From contig JAEWIJ010000070.1 of the NCBI GenBank assembly GCA_023387235.1, positions 1-13,689 on the forward strand: 13,689 nt of DNA. The letters are read 5' to 3'. This document shows, in pieces, positions 13,534-13,689 of this stretch. The stretch comes from Pseudomonadota bacterium. GTDB taxonomy: Bacteria > Pseudomonadota > Alphaproteobacteria > Rhizobiales > Hyphomicrobiaceae. How positions within the stretch are numbered: the first letter of the stretch is position 1; each line of letters begins with the position of its first letter. A program made the translations under genes and the position numbers. The notes under the pieces were generated by a model. It worked only from the letters and a program-made list of their open reading frames with translations, did not search any database and was not told the DNA's origin.

Positions 13534-13689
13534 ATGGCGACCCATCTCTCCACCGCGACACCCACAACCCGCCGTCACGTGAAGCCCGCCCGCCCGCGTC
13601 TCGGCAATACGTGGCAGGATCAGACTTGGCGAACCGTTCATTTGACGCCTGTGCTCCGCGCGCCCTTCGCACGCGAAGTGGCTGCGGCG
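13534..13689 (+). CDS. Doubtful partial reading frame cut by the window end
   Basis: From ATG 13534 the plus frame stays open for 52 codons to the end of the window. It starts MATHLSTATPTTRRHVKP and continues with LGNTWQDQTWRTV. A GGAAG lies about 5 nt upstream, a short spacing. I recognise no family, and open frames are common by chance in such GC-rich DNA. No promoter is visible between the terminator at 13471-13496 and this start. Confidence 0.2.
   Translation, partial: MATHLSTATPTTRRHVKPARPRLGNTWQDQTWRTVHLTPVLRAPFAREVAAA

Noticed and set aside
12950..13672. Minus-strand frame of 240 codons over the PRC-barrel gene
   Set aside because: It runs antisense to a gene with promoter, signal peptide and terminator, and translates to Arg-rich low-complexity sequence.
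1..13689. Mobile elements, CRISPR arrays, tRNA or rRNA genes
   Set aside because: No transposase or integrase motifs, terminal repeats, regularly spaced repeats or RNA-gene signatures were seen on either strand.

Overview
The window is GC-rich, densely coded DNA that reads as an alphaproteobacterial chromosome, most likely Hyphomicrobiales (Rhizobiales). The diagnosis rests on a complete PhyR-NepR-EcfG general stress response (GSR) switch, which is confined to Alphaproteobacteria, on two HWE/HisKA_2-type histidine kinases, and on several GGAAC-N17/18-GTT promoters of the type used by EcfG sigma factors. I see no phage, IS, CRISPR or RNA genes, so this is a host regulatory island rather than a mobile one.

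Layout. 1-325: a small unrecognised conserved protein (minus strand) with its own EcfG-type promoter and a terminator-like hairpin. 449-4317 (minus): the switch itself, in the order nepR-ecfG, phyR, then a three-PAS HWE kinase. nepR-ecfG and phyR each have an EcfG-type promoter, implying positive autoregulation. 4521-7283 (minus): envelope-type genes, namely a three-helix membrane protein, a DUF883/ElaB-like tail-anchored protein (EcfG-type promoter), a membrane protein whose GTPase-like domain has lost its P-loop, and a 57-residue DUF1328 protein (EcfG-type promoter). 7513-9537 (plus): an AI-2E/PerM-family transporter with a large cytosolic C-terminal extension, then a 26-residue single-helix peptide. 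9570-12468 (minus): a CHASE-domain HWE kinase and a membrane-anchored ClpP/SppA-fold serine protease. 12611-13453: csbD (minus) and a secreted PRC-barrel protein (plus), diverging from an intergenic region with two back-to-back EcfG-type promoters. 13534-13689: a doubtful partial reading frame cut by the window end.

How they may work together. From the known GSR mechanism, HWE-type kinases phosphorylate PhyR, PhyR-P binds NepR through its sigma-like domain, and EcfG is freed to transcribe GGAAC/GTT promoters. Here at least seven such promoters lie inside 12.5 kb, so sensors, switch and much of the output appear to be packed into one locus. The output is dominated by small membrane or envelope proteins, which suggests (inference) an envelope-protection programme. 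The strongest leads for novelty are the clustering itself, the small 94-residue, 57-residue and 26-residue proteins, and the GTPase-like protein that has lost its nucleotide-binding motifs.
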